This document shows positions 10,416 through 19,716 of a DNA stretch of 64,000 nt, one piece after another; position 1 is the stretch's first letter; each line of letters starts with the position of its first letter. The position numbers and the translations under genes were made by a program. The stretch comes from Candidatus Trichorickettsia mobilis (lineage in GTDB: Bacteria > Pseudomonadota > Alphaproteobacteria > Rickettsiales > Rickettsiaceae), in the NCBI RefSeq assembly GCF_034366785.1, contig NZ_CP112932.1, positions 1,273,839-1,337,838 of the forward strand. The letters run 5' to 3'. The notes beneath the pieces are model-generated. The model had not been told where the DNA came from and did no database searches. It worked only from the letters and a program-made list of their open reading frames with translations.

Positions 10416-10842
10416 TGTGTTTAATATTGGAAATAAGTGCTACTTTTGAAAAACCAGCAGCATGAATTTCAGCAATGATTTTTACAATCTCACCATAAGG
10501 TGCTGCCTTGTCACCTCTGATAAAAATTCTAGTGTCTTTTTTTTCTTTTGTTATTTGAGTAAGTTTTTCTGCTATATGTGTACGTTCTATTTTAGTTTCA
10601 ACTAGAAAGAGCTCACCTTTTTTGTTAATAGTTAAAACCAGTGGTTCATCCTGACCTGTCATTGGACTGGCTTTTGTTTCCGGTAGATCAACGTTAATAC
10701 CTGCCACTAGCATTGGCGAAGTAACCATGAAAATTATTAATAATACCAGCATCACATCAACTAGCGGAGTGATGTTGATCTCACAGCTTATGCTACGCCT
10801 ACCACGTCTATTATATTGTGTATTTGCTAGTTTAAAGGCCAT
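10405..10842 (-). CDS. tolR: TolR/ExbD-family proton-channel subunit
   Basis: A 145-residue ExbD/TolR protein. The cytoplasmic start is followed by the conserved INITPLVDVMLVLLIIFMV segment, in which the membrane-embedded Asp carries protons. The periplasmic part (about 45-145) has the family strands, including VLTINKKGELFL and RIFIRGDKAAPYGEIVKI. It works with TolQ to energise TolA. It overlaps tolA by 11 bases but is separated from tolQ by about 200 bases that hold a palindromic repeat, which is unusual for this operon. Confidence 0.96.
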   Translation of the reverse strand: MAFKLANTQYNRRGRRSISCEINITPLVDVMLVLLIIFMVTSPMLVAGINVDLPETKASPMTGQDEPLVLTINKKGELFLVETKIERTHIAEKLTQITKEKKDTRIFIRGDKAAPYGEIVKIIAEIHAAGFSKVALISNIKHNEK

Positions 10843-10910
10843 AGATTATGCGTTTTCCTTAATTTTATCGCAACGGTTTAGTAAGAAGTTTATAATTACC
10901 GTAAATTTGG

Positions 10911-11043
10911 GATTGGATAGACGAAGGTCAAAATTGAATAAGTGCTAGGAGTCATAGAGCCGAGGAGCACAGCGTATGGTAATACGTGAGCACCGCAGAT
11001 CTCTAGTTGACGACGACGCAATTCTCAATTTTCACCGAGTATA
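10911..11043. repeat. RPE-type palindromic element between tolQ and tolR
   Basis: Read on the minus strand, this block starts ACTCGGTGAAAATTGAGAAT and ends CAATTTTGACCTTCGTCTA. The same ends, order and inner words (AGATCTGCG, CTCACGTA, TACGCTG, CTCCTAGCACTT) occur on the plus strand at 20592-20724. The two copies are about 130 bp and clearly related, with small differences in the centre. Inner words are also shared with the copy inside glyS. This matches the behaviour of rickettsial palindromic elements. Here it separates tolQ from tolR without interrupting either. Confidence 0.8.
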
Positions 11044-11048
11044 TCATA

Positions 11049-11774
11049 TCATATTTTTTCTTCATCAATCGCTCTAGATAAGAGAGTATTTAGTTCCCCT
11101 ACAAAATCGTCCATCTTATTATTAATTGATATTACTTTATTCATTAAATAGCTATGAAAAATTACGGCAGGAATTGCTGCAAGCAAACCAATCGCAGTAG
11201 CAAGCAATGCTTCGGCTATTCCAGGTGCTACTACTGCTAATGAGGTGTTTTTTGAAGCAGCAATGGATTGAAAACTATGCATTATTCCCCATACAGTGCC
11301 GAATAATCCAATAAAAGTTGCGCTTGAACCTACTGTAGCTAGGAAAGTCAAGTTTGTTTCTAGTTTTTCTAGTTCACGGTCTCGTATTAAATGCATAGAT
11401 TGTAGGATCCGTTCTTTTTGACCAATTTTTAAGAAAGAGTCTGTTTGATTCTTTCTATTACCACGCTTACATTCGTGCATGGCACCAACAAATATTGCGG
11501 CTAATGGGTTGTCAACAGCATTCTTTATGTTTTCATATAACTGATCCAAAATTTGTCCAGACCAAAATACTGACTCAAAAGCAGCGATTTTCTTTTTAAT
11601 TTTAGTTAAACGTAAAGTTTTATCAAATATTATTGTCCATGACCAGATAGAGACAATAATGAGTAATAACATAACTGATTTACTAACAAGATCTGCGGAG
11701 GCTATTAGTGAAAAGATAGAAGAGTTATTACTTACAGTAATATTAGCTACTTCATTAACAGTTATGGTACTCAT
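11049..11774 (-). CDS. tolQ: TolQ/ExbB-family proton-channel subunit
   Basis: A 241-residue TolQ with three membrane helices (about 25-50, 140-165 and 175-205). The TolQ/ExbB signature is present: a FLATVGSSATFIGLFGTVWG block in helix 2 and a VAPGIAEALLATAIGLLAAI block in helix 3. It forms the inner-membrane proton channel with TolR. It is first in the tolQRAB run. The spacer to tolR carries an RPE-type repeat, so co-transcription through the repeat is likely but the hairpin could reduce downstream expression. Start chosen at the ATG giving MSTITVN; no better one exists. Confidence 0.96.
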   Translation of the reverse strand: MSTITVNEVANITVSNNSSIFSLIASADLVSKSVMLLLIIVSIWSWTIIFDKTLRLTKIKKKIAAFESVFWSGQILDQLYENIKNAVDNPLAAIFVGAMHECKRGNRKNQTDSFLKIGQKERILQSMHLIRDRELEKLETNLTFLATVGSSATFIGLFGTVWGIMHSFQSIAASKNTSLAVVAPGIAEALLATAIGLLAAIPAVIFHSYLMNKVISINNKMDDFVGELNTLLSRAIDEEKI

Positions 11775-12009
11775 TATAGCTACTTAAATTTTAATGACAA
11801 AGATAAATTGGGGAATAGTTTTGTTAGCAAATAAGATCTGTAATGACATTTACATATCTTGCTTCAGAAAATTAAGATAAGAGTTAGAGTATAATGATAT
11901 TTATCTGTGTGGTATTTGTTATTCCATCATAAGTTTTTTAGCAACTCTGTTTGACAACATTCATTTTATAACTTATGCCAGAATGACAAGTTTATTTCTG
12001 AACACCTTT

Positions 12010-12043
12010 GTATAGTTATAGCAAATAATTCCTATAACTATAC
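12010..12043. terminator. 12-bp perfect stem-loop at the 3' end of rpmA
   Basis: GTATAGTTATAG (12010-12021) and CTATAACTATAC (12032-12043) are exact reverse complements around a 10-base loop and overlap the rpmA stop codon. It could end the rplU-rpmA transcript, but no run of U follows on the minus-strand transcript, so intrinsic termination is only probable; it may instead protect the 3' end. Confidence 0.45.
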
Positions 12044-12289
12044 TGCAAGTACATTTATTATTTTACGTCCTTTCTTACAAGTAAACTCTACCTTACCTTT
12101 AATTAAGGAAAATAATGTATGATCCTTCCCAATACCTACATTCTGACCAGGATGAAATTTTGTCCCACGTTGTCTAAAGATAATGTTGCCTGGTATAACA
12201 TATTGTCCATCGGATTTTTTAGCGCCCAGTCTACGACCGGCAGAATCTCTACCGTTTCTAGAACTACCACCAGCTTTTTTCGTTGCCAT
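12038..12289 (-). CDS. rpmA: 50S ribosomal protein L27
   Basis: An 83-residue L27. The conserved opening [20 protein letters not shown] is followed by [20 protein letters not shown] and [20 protein letters not shown], the signature regions near the peptidyl-transferase centre. There is no N-terminal extension needing proteolytic trimming, as expected outside Firmicutes. It follows rplU after 32 bases on the same strand, the usual rplU-rpmA pair. The obg gene that often follows is not present here. A perfect stem-loop overlaps its stop codon. Confidence 0.98.
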   Translation of the reverse strand: MATKKAGGSSRNGRDSAGRRLGAKKSDGQYVIPGNIIFRQRGTKFHPGQNVGIGKDHTLFSLIKGKVEFTCKKGRKIINVLAV

Positions 12290-12321
12290 CTTTCAATACC
12301 ATCTATAATAAAATCAAAATA

Positions 12322-12639
12322 TTATTTCTTTGTAATATCTAAAATCTTTATCTCTGTTAATTCTTGTCTATGCCCAGCAGTGCGTCGATAGTTTTGACGA
12401 CGTTTTTTCTTAAATACTAATATTTTATCATCTTTAAGCTGACTAGTAATCTCAGCTGTTACAAGTGCATCCTTAACAATAGGAGTGCCAATAAAAAATG
12501 CCTTTGATGCTTCGCCAATCATCAGTATTTCATTGAATTCAACTTTCGCTCCGGGAATACCATCAATTTTCTCTATTTTTATTTTGCTATTTCTAGCAAC
12601 TTTATATTGTTTTCCACCTGTTCTAATGACTGCAAACAT
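12322..12639 (-). CDS. rplU: 50S ribosomal protein L21
   Basis: A 105-residue L21 from the ATG that gives MFAVIRTGGKQYKV, the standard L21 start. An ATG 12 bases upstream (12651) would add four residues not seen in the family, so I prefer 12639. The body carries the strand-rich core (VEFNEILMIGE, IVKDALVTAEI) and the C-terminal signature KILVFKKKRRQNYRRTAGHR, which contacts 23S rRNA. It is the first gene of the rplU-rpmA operon; pbpC diverges from it across a 100-base gap. Confidence 0.98.
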   Translation of the reverse strand: MFAVIRTGGKQYKVARNSKIKIEKIDGIPGAKVEFNEILMIGEASKAFFIGTPIVKDALVTAEITSQLKDDKILVFKKKRRQNYRRTAGHRQELTEIKILDITKK

Positions 12640-12743
12640 ATTAATAATCAAATTATATTTTAAAAATACTAGGGTAGTATATACTATAGACTGCTTGAGT
12701 CAATAGTAATTTAAACGGTATTAAAATTATAAAAAATTTTCAC

Positions 12744-15011
12744 ATGTTTCTTGCTAGATTTCTAATGTTGATGATAGCTATTTTGTTGTCATATATGATC
12801 CTTTCTAAACCTTTATTATTAGAAGATACGGATTTTTCCAGGATAGTTTTGGATAGAAATAAAAAATTAATACGCTTAACCATCTCTGCCGATCAGAAAT
12901 ATAGATTATATACATCACTAGACAATATAGCACCTCAATTTATTGAAGCGGTGTTGTTATATGAAGATAAATATTTTTATCAACATATAGGTGTTAATCC
13001 TATTGCGCTATATAAAGCTTTCATCCAGACATATCTTGGAGGTAATCGTAAAGTTGGCGGTTCAACTATTACTATGCAAGTGGCTAGATTGAAATTCAAA
13101 ATAAAATCTAGTAATGTCTTAGGCAAAATTTGGCAAATAGTAAAAGCCATTCAGTTGGAATTACATTATTCAAAGCGTGATATATTAGAAGCCTATTTAA
13201 ATTTAGTGCCGTATGGTGGTAATATTGAAGGGGTAGGAGCAGCAAGCTATATATATTTAGGTCGTCAAGCACAGGACTTAAACTTATTTGAAAGTTTAAG
13301 TTTGGCAGTGATTCCTCAGAATCCAGTTAAAAGAGCTCCAAATAGTAAAGTATTGGAAGTATCTAATAATAAAACTTTATTAGCCAGGAAATTTTTATTT
13401 GAGCGTTGGCAGGAGTTGCATCCACAAGATAAAGTTTATAATAAATTATTTGATTTGCCGGCTAAATTTAATTCTATACAAGATTTACCGTTTATAGCAC
13501 CGCAGTTTACGTTAAGAATGCTTGCAACTAATAATCATCATAATATTACTACTACAATAGACAAAGAAATCCAAAGTTTAATTGCTCGTCAGCTTGAGGT
13601 TTATGTAAATGCGTCAACAATTTACGGCATTAAAAATGCTGCCGCCTTATTGATAGATTTTACTACCATGGAAGTGTTAGCAAGTGTTGGTTCAGCTAAT
13701 TTTTCTGATGTCAATATTCAAGGTCAGATTGATGGGACAAGAACTAGGCGTTCTCCAGGGTCGACTTTAAAACCGTTTGTTTATGCTTTAGCTTTTGATC
13801 AAGGATTAATCCATCCACTAACATTGTTGAAAGATACACCATATAATTATGGTAATTATTTACCGGAAAATTTTGATGGTGATTTTATTGGGCCTATTAG
13901 TGCTAGAGATGCATTGATTAAGAGTAGAAATGTTCCGGTATTATATCTCGCTTCCAAGTTATTCAACCCAACTTTTTATGAATTTTTAAAACAATCTGGA
14001 GTAGCCAGATTATTACCTGTAGATAAGTATGGATTATCATTAGCTCTTGGTGGTGTAGAAGTTACTATGGAAGAGCTAGTAAAATTATATGCCATGCTTG
14101 CAAATATGGGGAGATATCAGGAACTTAAGAAAGTAATAGAGGTACAACCAAATAATCTTGAGATTAGTTCACTATTATCACCTGAAGCTAGCTATATGAC
14201 TCTAGACATATTAAAGAATGTAGCAAGACCTGGATTAAATGCCAATATGTTAGGTAGTGCAGCGACAAATTTAGCAGTTTATTGGAAGACAGGGACTTCT
14301 AGCGCATTTCGTGATAGTTGGGCTGTAGGTATATTCGGTAAATATGTGCTTGCAGTGTGGGTTGGTGATTTTCAAGGAAAAGTTAAGGGGCAGTTTATCG
14401 GAGTGAAAACCGCAGCGCCATTATTTTTTAATATTATTGATTCTTTAACTAGTATAAATCTAATTGAAGATTTAATTAGCTATAAAGTGCCATCATTAAA
14501 GATTACTAAGGTTTTAGCTTGTGCTGATACTGGCGATATAGATAATAACCTATGTCCTATTAAGACTGATACGTGGTTTATTCCAGGTAAATCGCCAATT
14601 AAGCCTAGTGGTATATATAGAAAACAAGAGAGACAACTGGCATCAGGGAATAATTCTTATCAGATCAGCAAGTTCTGGTCCAGTGATCTGAACCAGGTTA
14701 GTATAAATAAAAATCCTTTGCCGTCTACTATAAGTGTTTATGGAGTTAATAGCAATAGCTACCAGAAACCAGAAATTACTTCTCCGCTTAAAAATGTTGT
14801 TTATTCACTTAAAGTTAGTAAATTTATTACTTTTTCAGCGATTACTGATGCAAATGCTGCAACACTATTCTGGTTTGTAGATAATCAATTTATTGCTAAA
14901 ACTATGCCCACAGAATTGTTTTTATGGCAGGCAACTATTGGTAAAAAAATCATCAGGGTTATTGATAATAATGGCTATAGTCATACTAGAGTTATAATAG
15001 TAGAAAATTAG
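12744..15011 (+). CDS. pbpC: Penicillin-binding protein 1C (bifunctional glycosyltransferase/transpeptidase)
   Basis: A 755-residue class A PBP of the 1C type. After an N-terminal membrane anchor (about 3-22) comes a GT51 domain (about 50-220) with the catalytic EDKYFYQH motif near residue 73 and GGSTITMQVARL near 109. The transpeptidase domain (about 260-560) has the SPGSTLKP active-site motif near 337, an SRN-type motif near 393 and KTGTS near 514. The last 90 residues form the BiPBP_C domain typical of PbpC. It polymerises and may cross-link peptidoglycan in the periplasm. The presence of a full-length class A PBP supports real wall synthesis in this organism. Confidence 0.95.
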   Translation: MFLARFLMLMIAILLSYMILSKPLLLEDTDFSRIVLDRNKKLIRLTISADQKYRLYTSLDNIAPQFIEAVLLYEDKYFYQHIGVNPIALYKAFIQTYLGGNRKVGGSTITMQVARLKFKIKSSNVLGKIWQIVKAIQLELHYSKRDILEAYLNLVPYGGNIEGVGAASYIYLGRQAQDLNLFESLSLAVIPQNPVKRAPNSKVLEVSNNKTLLARKFLFERWQELHPQDKVYNKLFDLPAKFNSIQDLPFIAPQFTLRMLATNNHHNITTTIDKEIQSLIARQLEVYVNASTIYGIKNAAALLIDFTTMEVLASVGSANFSDVNIQGQIDGTRTRRSPGSTLKPFVYALAFDQGLIHPLTLLKDTPYNYGNYLPENFDGDFIGPISARDALIKSRNVPVLYLASKLFNPTFYEFLKQSGVARLLPVDKYGLSLALGGVEVTMEELVKLYAMLANMGRYQELKKVIEVQPNNLEISSLLSPEASYMTLDILKNVARPGLNANMLGSAATNLAVYWKTGTSSAFRDSWAVGIFGKYVLAVWVGDFQGKVKGQFIGVKTAAPLFFNIIDSLTSINLIEDLISYKVPSLKITKVLACADTGDIDNNLCPIKTDTWFIPGKSPIKPSGIYRKQERQLASGNNSYQISKFWSSDLNQVSINKNPLPSTISVYGVNSNSYQKPEITSPLKNVVYSLKVSKFITFSAITDANAATLFWFVDNQFIAKTMPTELFLWQATIGKKIIRVIDNNGYSHTRVIIVEN

Positions 15012-15313
15012 CTATCATTTTGATCACTTTGATCATATTGTATTTTTGAATTTTCTCCTGAAATATTTGCTGAGAATGGGTTGTTTTCTTTGTTTTCCAT
15101 ATTTTCTAAATTAAAGCGCTCAGTTACATATTGATCATTAAGTGCTTTGACAAATTGTTCTGCTGTAACCTTTTTTCCTTGCATCATCTGCATAACTAAT
15201 AGTTTTACTTGCTCTGAAACTCCGTTTTTCTCAATTTCTTCAATTTTTTTTAAATAATGTTTTTTTTCTTCTTCTGAGACAGGTATAGGTAATTTAGTTG
15301 ATTTCTTTTTCAT
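15008..15313 (-). CDS. Conserved-looking small hydrophilic protein
   Basis: A 101-residue protein whose stop overlaps the pbpC stop by four bases on the opposite strand. It is hydrophilic and helical (KKHYLKKIEEIEKNGVSEQV, then LLVMQMMQGKKVTAEQFVKA) with a polar, Asp/Ser-rich tail. There is no signal peptide. A ribosome-binding sequence (AGGAAAAT) lies just before the ATG, which supports translation. I do not recognise a named family. The tail-to-tail overlap with pbpC says nothing about function. Confidence 0.6.
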   Translation of the reverse strand: MKKKSTKLPIPVSEEEKKHYLKKIEEIEKNGVSEQVKLLVMQMMQGKKVTAEQFVKALNDQYVTERFNLENMENKENNPFSANISGENSKIQYDQSDQNDS

Positions 15314-15425
15314 AATATTTTCCTAAAGTTATGAACTATAAAATTAAAATTTATGGCTACCCAATATATACTGTGTATAAATGAAGAGTTGGAAAAATTG
15401 CAGTGCGTAGCCGCAAATAGCATTG

Positions 15426-15492
15426 GTCATGCTGAACTCGTTTCAGCATCTCGTCAGGAATTCACAAGATGCTGAAACGAGTTCAGCATGAC
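15426..15492. repeat. 26-bp perfect hairpin with GTCAT ends
   Basis: The arms (15426-15451 and 15467-15492) are exact reverse complements around a 15-base loop, beginning GTCATGCTGAACTCGTTTCA. It lies in the gap between two minus-strand genes. The GTCAT...ATGAC ends recur in hairpins at 21.8, 45.3 and 45.5 kb, so this looks like a member of an interspersed hairpin family rather than a dedicated terminator. Confidence 0.8.
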
Positions 15493-15573
15493 AAACATTT
15501 TTTTAACTTTTCATTTATGAGAAGTATATACATTAGCAATATTACATAATCAAACGTAATTTATATAAAATAT

Positions 15574-16515
15574 CTAGCAAAAAGCTGCTCGTTTTAATCG
15601 ATCGTTGATCGCAAGACCTATACCGTGATTTGGAATTGTAGCAACTGCAATCTGAGTGATGCTGTTATTTAGCGAATAATTATCTAATATTCTTAGGAAA
15701 TTATATAAATTAGCTGCTGCCTCAGTCATATTGCCGGTTTTACTCAAATTTATCGTGTAGGAGCCGTCTAAATTACTATTGCCGAAATTTAACCCTATTT
15801 CGTTAGCAGTCATATTATCAGCATTAAGACGCAATTTGGTTTTGGGTGCATAATGTTTATCTAACATTCCTGGTGCTTTGATTACGTGTTGTGGCGGTAG
15901 TAGATTTATTATTTTTTTACCTAAAGCTAATTCTATTGTTTCAGGAGTAATAAAACCATAGCGTAAGATTGTGGGAGTAGCAGTAGTAGTATCAATGATA
16001 GTAGATTCTAAACCTAATATTGCCAAAGGATTATTGTCATTAATTACAAAAACCTCAGTATCGGCAAAATCAGTAGCTACATGCCCAGCATTAGTAGCAC
16101 TAATATAGCCTGAAGGATTAGCACTCGGAGCTGCAATGGGACAATTAGTTAGATCTATTAATTGACGAGCAAGATCATGAGCCGGAACTCTAATGGCAAT
16201 AGTCGATAGTCCAGCTAATACTGAGTTAGCAATGCGATGCCCTGGTTTTAGTGAAACTATAATAGTTAGTGGTCCTGGCCAAAATTGGCTTAAAGTATAA
16301 GCATCTTCATTAAAATGAGCGATAGATTCTGCTTGGGCAATATTTGTAACATGTACTATTAAAGGGTTGATCTGTGGACGATTTTTTATTTGAAAGATTT
16401 TTTGTACTGCTTGTTCATTGGTAGCATCTGCTCCAAGCCCATATACCGTTTCTGTTGGAAACGCAACAACTCCACCTTGTTTGATGATGTTTGCTGCTTT
16501 TATTAATTCGTACAT
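15574..16515 (-). CDS. tsaC: L-threonylcarbamoyladenylate synthase (Sua5/TsaC)
   Basis: A 313-residue Sua5-type enzyme. The YrdC domain (about 1-190) has the opening GGVVAFPTETVYGLGADATN, the KNRPQINPLIVHV substrate-binding block and the APSANPSG signature. The C-terminal SUA5 domain (about 195-313) distinguishes it from the shorter TsaC. It makes threonylcarbamoyl-AMP from Thr, bicarbonate and ATP for the t6A37 modification of ANN-decoding tRNAs. Its start overlaps the glyS stop by one base, so the order is glyQ-glyS-sua5 in one translation-coupled group. Confidence 0.95.
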   Translation of the reverse strand: MYELIKAANIIKQGGVVAFPTETVYGLGADATNEQAVQKIFQIKNRPQINPLIVHVTNIAQAESIAHFNEDAYTLSQFWPGPLTIIVSLKPGHRIANSVLAGLSTIAIRVPAHDLARQLIDLTNCPIAAPSANPSGYISATNAGHVATDFADTEVFVINDNNPLAILGLESTIIDTTTATPTILRYGFITPETIELALGKKIINLLPPQHVIKAPGMLDKHYAPKTKLRLNADNMTANEIGLNFGNSNLDGSYTINLSKTGNMTEAAANLYNFLRILDNYSLNNSITQIAVATIPNHGIGLAINDRLKRAAFC

Positions 16516-18641
16516 TATAGATAATCAAAATTAGCTATTTGTAGAAATAGTTGCTTAATATTATATAAAAGCGATAAGCGATTATGACGTAGTTCAGGAT
16601 TTTCATCGTTTACCAGTACCTTATCAAAAAAATTATCAAGATATGGAATTATTTTAATGAGTAATTCTAGGTTTGTAGCAAAAGTCATCGTTAGTGCCTC
16701 GGCAATTTTATTTAGGGCCTCGTTTAACTCGACTTCTGCAGTTGTTTGCAATAATTTTGGTTGGATTGCTGTGTTAATAAAATTATTGTCTAATATATTA
16801 TTGATCCTTTTATATGCTGAGATCAAAGCTTGTCCTTCATTACTGCCAGTAAAAGTTTGTAAAATTTCAAGTTTTACTGCAATAGTTAATAAATCTTGTT
16901 TGCGAAGATCTAATACAGCATTAATTAAAGCAAGATCATATTGTTCTTTGAAATAAAATTTGACTCTTTCTTGTAAAAACTCGATAAATCCAGAAAAATT
17001 ACTATCATTAATATTTAAAATCTCAAATATTTTTGATAAATCTTGTGAGTTTATTGAGAACTTATTAGTCAAGATGATTCTAATAATCGCTATTGCATAT
17101 CTTCGAAGAGCATAAGGATCTTTTGAACTAGTTGCTTTTTCTCCAACGGACATTAGAGTAATCAGACTATCTAGTTTATCTGCAAGAGCTAGTTGTGCTG
17201 CCATACTAGTAGGTACATTGTCTGATAATCCTTGTGGTTTATAATGATCTCTGATTGCAATTGCTATTTCTTCGTGGAGGCCGGCAGATTTTGCATAATA
17301 ATATCCCATGATGCCTTGCAACTCTGGAAATTCCTGTACCATTTCTGAAACTAGATCAGTTTTACATAGTTTAGCAGCTATTTGTAAATCCTCATTAGAC
17401 CTCTCCGGAAACTCAATTTCTGATGGTAATTTTTTCGTCAAAACTAGGCTCCGTTCCTCACGTATGTCTATATACGCTGGGGTACTCGACTTCGTTTTCC
17501 CTAAAAATTCCTCATCATAAATAAGTTTCCGAAGAGGTCTATTTTTTGGAAAAAGATAATTGCAGATTTGTGCAACTCGTTCACTTTTATCAAACATGCT
17601 GCCAAGCTTTGCGTGAAATACGGTTTGCTTAAGTTGCTTAGCTTTATGTTCAGCAGTTGTTTTTAAATCCTGTTCATAAAAATATAAAGCATCAGATAGT
17701 CTTGCAGACAATACTTTTTCATTACCAGCAATAATATTATCTTGATATTGTAATAAATAATTATTGCTGACAAATAGAAAATATGGCGCAAAATTACCGT
17801 TTTTATCAAAGGCAGTAATATATTTTTGGTGGGTTCGCATTGAAGTAATTAAAACTTCAGGCGGTAATTTTAAAAATTTAACAGCAATTGTCCCAATCAT
17901 CACCGTTGGATATTCAATCAAGCCTGTTATTTCTTCTAGTAATTTAGGATCATGGTTCAGAGTGAGATCAAAACGCTTAGTTAGCTCCTGCAATTGCTCT
18001 TCGATCATTTTTTTGCGCTCAAATCCGTCAATTATAACTTTATTTTGTGCTAATCTTTGTTGGTAATCCTCAAAAGATTGAATATTTTCTAATTTACTCT
18101 TCGATAGAAATTTATGTCCGTAAGTATAGTCATTAGCAGTCAAATGAGCTAGTGTTATAGGTAGTAATTGACGATCAAGAATACATAAAATATTAGTTAA
18201 TGGCCTAACCCATGCGAGCGAATAATTATTCCAATACATCGATTTTGGCCAGGAATAACTGCTAATGGCTTTAGGCAATAACTCAAGCAACAGCTGCTTT
18301 ATTTCAATTATCTGTTGTTGTTTTTTATGAATATAAAATGAATTATGCGGAGCTAGTTGTTCTTTGGTAATTGAGTGAGCTTTGCAAAAACTTGCGATTA
18401 CTGATTCACTAGCATCAAGACGTGGCCCTTTAATTTCCAGTATTTTTGCTGGTAAAGTTTTTGGTAAGCCGGTTACATATAATGTAATACGACGTGATCC
18501 TGCAAAAACTTTTAAACTATCAAATGCTATTTCATTATCTATAAAAGTTTTGGTAAAAATTTCTAGATAACTCGTTGCAGCTGCTGTTTGCATTAGTGCT
18601 GGAATTTCTTCGCTTAGTAGTTCTAGTAATAATTCACTCAT
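16515..18641 (-). CDS. glyS: Glycyl-tRNA synthetase, beta subunit
   Basis: A 708-residue GlyS beta chain beginning MSELLLELLSEEIPALMQ, as is usual. It carries the family blocks SMYWNNYSLAWVRPLTNILC, the DFSERLSDALYFYEQDL-type region and FPELQGIMGYYYA, and ends in an anticodon-binding HD-like and DALR-type region. It pairs with GlyQ to form the alpha2beta2 enzyme. Between about residues 370 and 413 the protein contains about 45 residues foreign to the family; they are encoded by an RPE-type palindromic element inserted in frame (17401-17537), without breaking the gene. glyQ lies just upstream on the same strand. Confidence 0.96.
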   Translation of the reverse strand: MSELLLELLSEEIPALMQTAAATSYLEIFTKTFIDNEIAFDSLKVFAGSRRITLYVTGLPKTLPAKILEIKGPRLDASESVIASFCKAHSITKEQLAPHNSFYIHKKQQQIIEIKQLLLELLPKAISSYSWPKSMYWNNYSLAWVRPLTNILCILDRQLLPITLAHLTANDYTYGHKFLSKSKLENIQSFEDYQQRLAQNKVIIDGFERKKMIEEQLQELTKRFDLTLNHDPKLLEEITGLIEYPTVMIGTIAVKFLKLPPEVLITSMRTHQKYITAFDKNGNFAPYFLFVSNNYLLQYQDNIIAGNEKVLSARLSDALYFYEQDLKTTAEHKAKQLKQTVFHAKLGSMFDKSERVAQICNYLFPKNRPLRKLIYDEEFLGKTKSSTPAYIDIREERSLVLTKKLPSEIEFPERSNEDLQIAAKLCKTDLVSEMVQEFPELQGIMGYYYAKSAGLHEEIAIAIRDHYKPQGLSDNVPTSMAAQLALADKLDSLITLMSVGEKATSSKDPYALRRYAIAIIRIILTNKFSINSQDLSKIFEILNINDSNFSGFIEFLQERVKFYFKEQYDLALINAVLDLRKQDLLTIAVKLEILQTFTGSNEGQALISAYKRINNILDNNFINTAIQPKLLQTTAEVELNEALNKIAEALTMTFATNLELLIKIIPYLDNFFDKVLVNDENPELRHNRLSLLYNIKQLFLQIANFDYL
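17401..17537. repeat. RPE-type palindromic element inserted in frame in glyS
   Basis: The block has inverted ends (CTCTCCGGAAACT at 17401 and AGTTTCCGAAGAG at 17524-17536) and a core shared with the other copies: TTCCTCACGTATG, TACGCTGGGGTACTCGAC, then CCTAAAAATTCCTCA. The copy at 48.1 kb shares the flanks too (GGTAATTTT.TTGTCAAAA and AATTTCCTCA). It adds about 45 residues to GlyS and leaves the frame open, the classic habit of rickettsial palindromic elements. Confidence 0.8.
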
Positions 18642-18662
18642 ATGTATACTCCATGAAATGTA

Positions 18663-19544
18663 CTATTGAGCATTTTGTTCTAGTTCAAGCCATTTAACGC
18701 AACATTGTTTAGCAAGATCACGAATTCTTGCAATATAAGAAGCACGTTCAGTGACACTAATTGCTCCTCTGGCATCGAGAATATTAAAAAAATGGCTGGC
18801 TTTAATGCAATAATCATAAGCAACTATAGGTAATTCTTGCTGAATCAGATTTTGAACTTGTTGTTCACTATCTTTAAACTGATGACGCAAGAATTCTACA
18901 TCGGCAACTTCTAAATTGAATATTGAAAACTGTTTTTCTGCTGCAAAATCAATTTCACCATAAGTTAATTTATACTCATCCGTTCTACCATTCCAATTTA
19001 TATTCTTTACCTCATCAATTTCCTGAATATAAAGAGCTAACCGCTCTAAACCATAGGTAATTTCACCGGCTACCGGTCTACAGTCAATGCCGCCTATTTG
19101 CTGCATATAAGTAAATTGTGATACTTCCATACCGTTACACCATACCTCCCAGCCACGTCCTGCAGCACCAAGAGTTGGTGATTCCCAATCATCTTCAACA
19201 AATCTAATATCATGTTCGGTTAAATTAATGCCGATTTCTTGCAAGCTGTTTAAATATAATTCTTGAATATTATCTGGTGATGGCTTTAAAATAACTTGGA
19301 ATTGATAATAATGCTGCATGCGATTAGGATGATTTCCGTATCTGCTATCTGTTGGTCTCCTGGACGGTTGGACAAAAGCAACATTCCATGATTTCTGGCT
19401 TAAGGTTCTAAGTACGGTCGCTGGATGAAAAGTACCAGCTCCCATCTCAAGGTCATAAGGTTGGAGAATAGCACAACCATGATGATGCCAATAATGTTGT
19501 AGAGTTAAAATAATTTCCTGGAATGATAAAAATTTGTTGTTCAT
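18663..19544 (-). CDS. glyQ: Glycyl-tRNA synthetase, alpha subunit
   Basis: A 293-residue GlyQ. The start [20 protein letters not shown] and the motif [14 protein letters not shown] are diagnostic. Downstream are the class II blocks [20 protein letters not shown] (motif 2 region) and [20 protein letters not shown] (motif 3). It supplies the catalytic core of the heterotetrameric enzyme that charges tRNA-Gly. It is the first gene of glyQ-glyS-sua5, with 21 bases between it and glyS. Length is normal for Alphaproteobacteria. Confidence 0.97.
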   Translation of the reverse strand: MNNKFLSFQEIILTLQHYWHHHGCAILQPYDLEMGAGTFHPATVLRTLSQKSWNVAFVQPSRRPTDSRYGNHPNRMQHYYQFQVILKPSPDNIQELYLNSLQEIGINLTEHDIRFVEDDWESPTLGAAGRGWEVWCNGMEVSQFTYMQQIGGIDCRPVAGEITYGLERLALYIQEIDEVKNINWNGRTDEYKLTYGEIDFAAEKQFSIFNLEVADVEFLRHQFKDSEQQVQNLIQQELPIVAYDYCIKASHFFNILDARGAISVTERASYIARIRDLAKQCCVKWLELEQNAQ

Positions 19545-19716
19545 AAATAATATTACTAAAATATATATAGAGCTGAATGAGGCTAATTATATAACAGTTC
19601 GCTGATGAAAATGCAACAATTGCAAAAAACTCTGTTATGGTTTAGGGATAGTTGTAAACATATGACGTATTATTTGTGTTACTCTATTAAAATAGTTAAG
19701 ATCATAAAATATAAAA

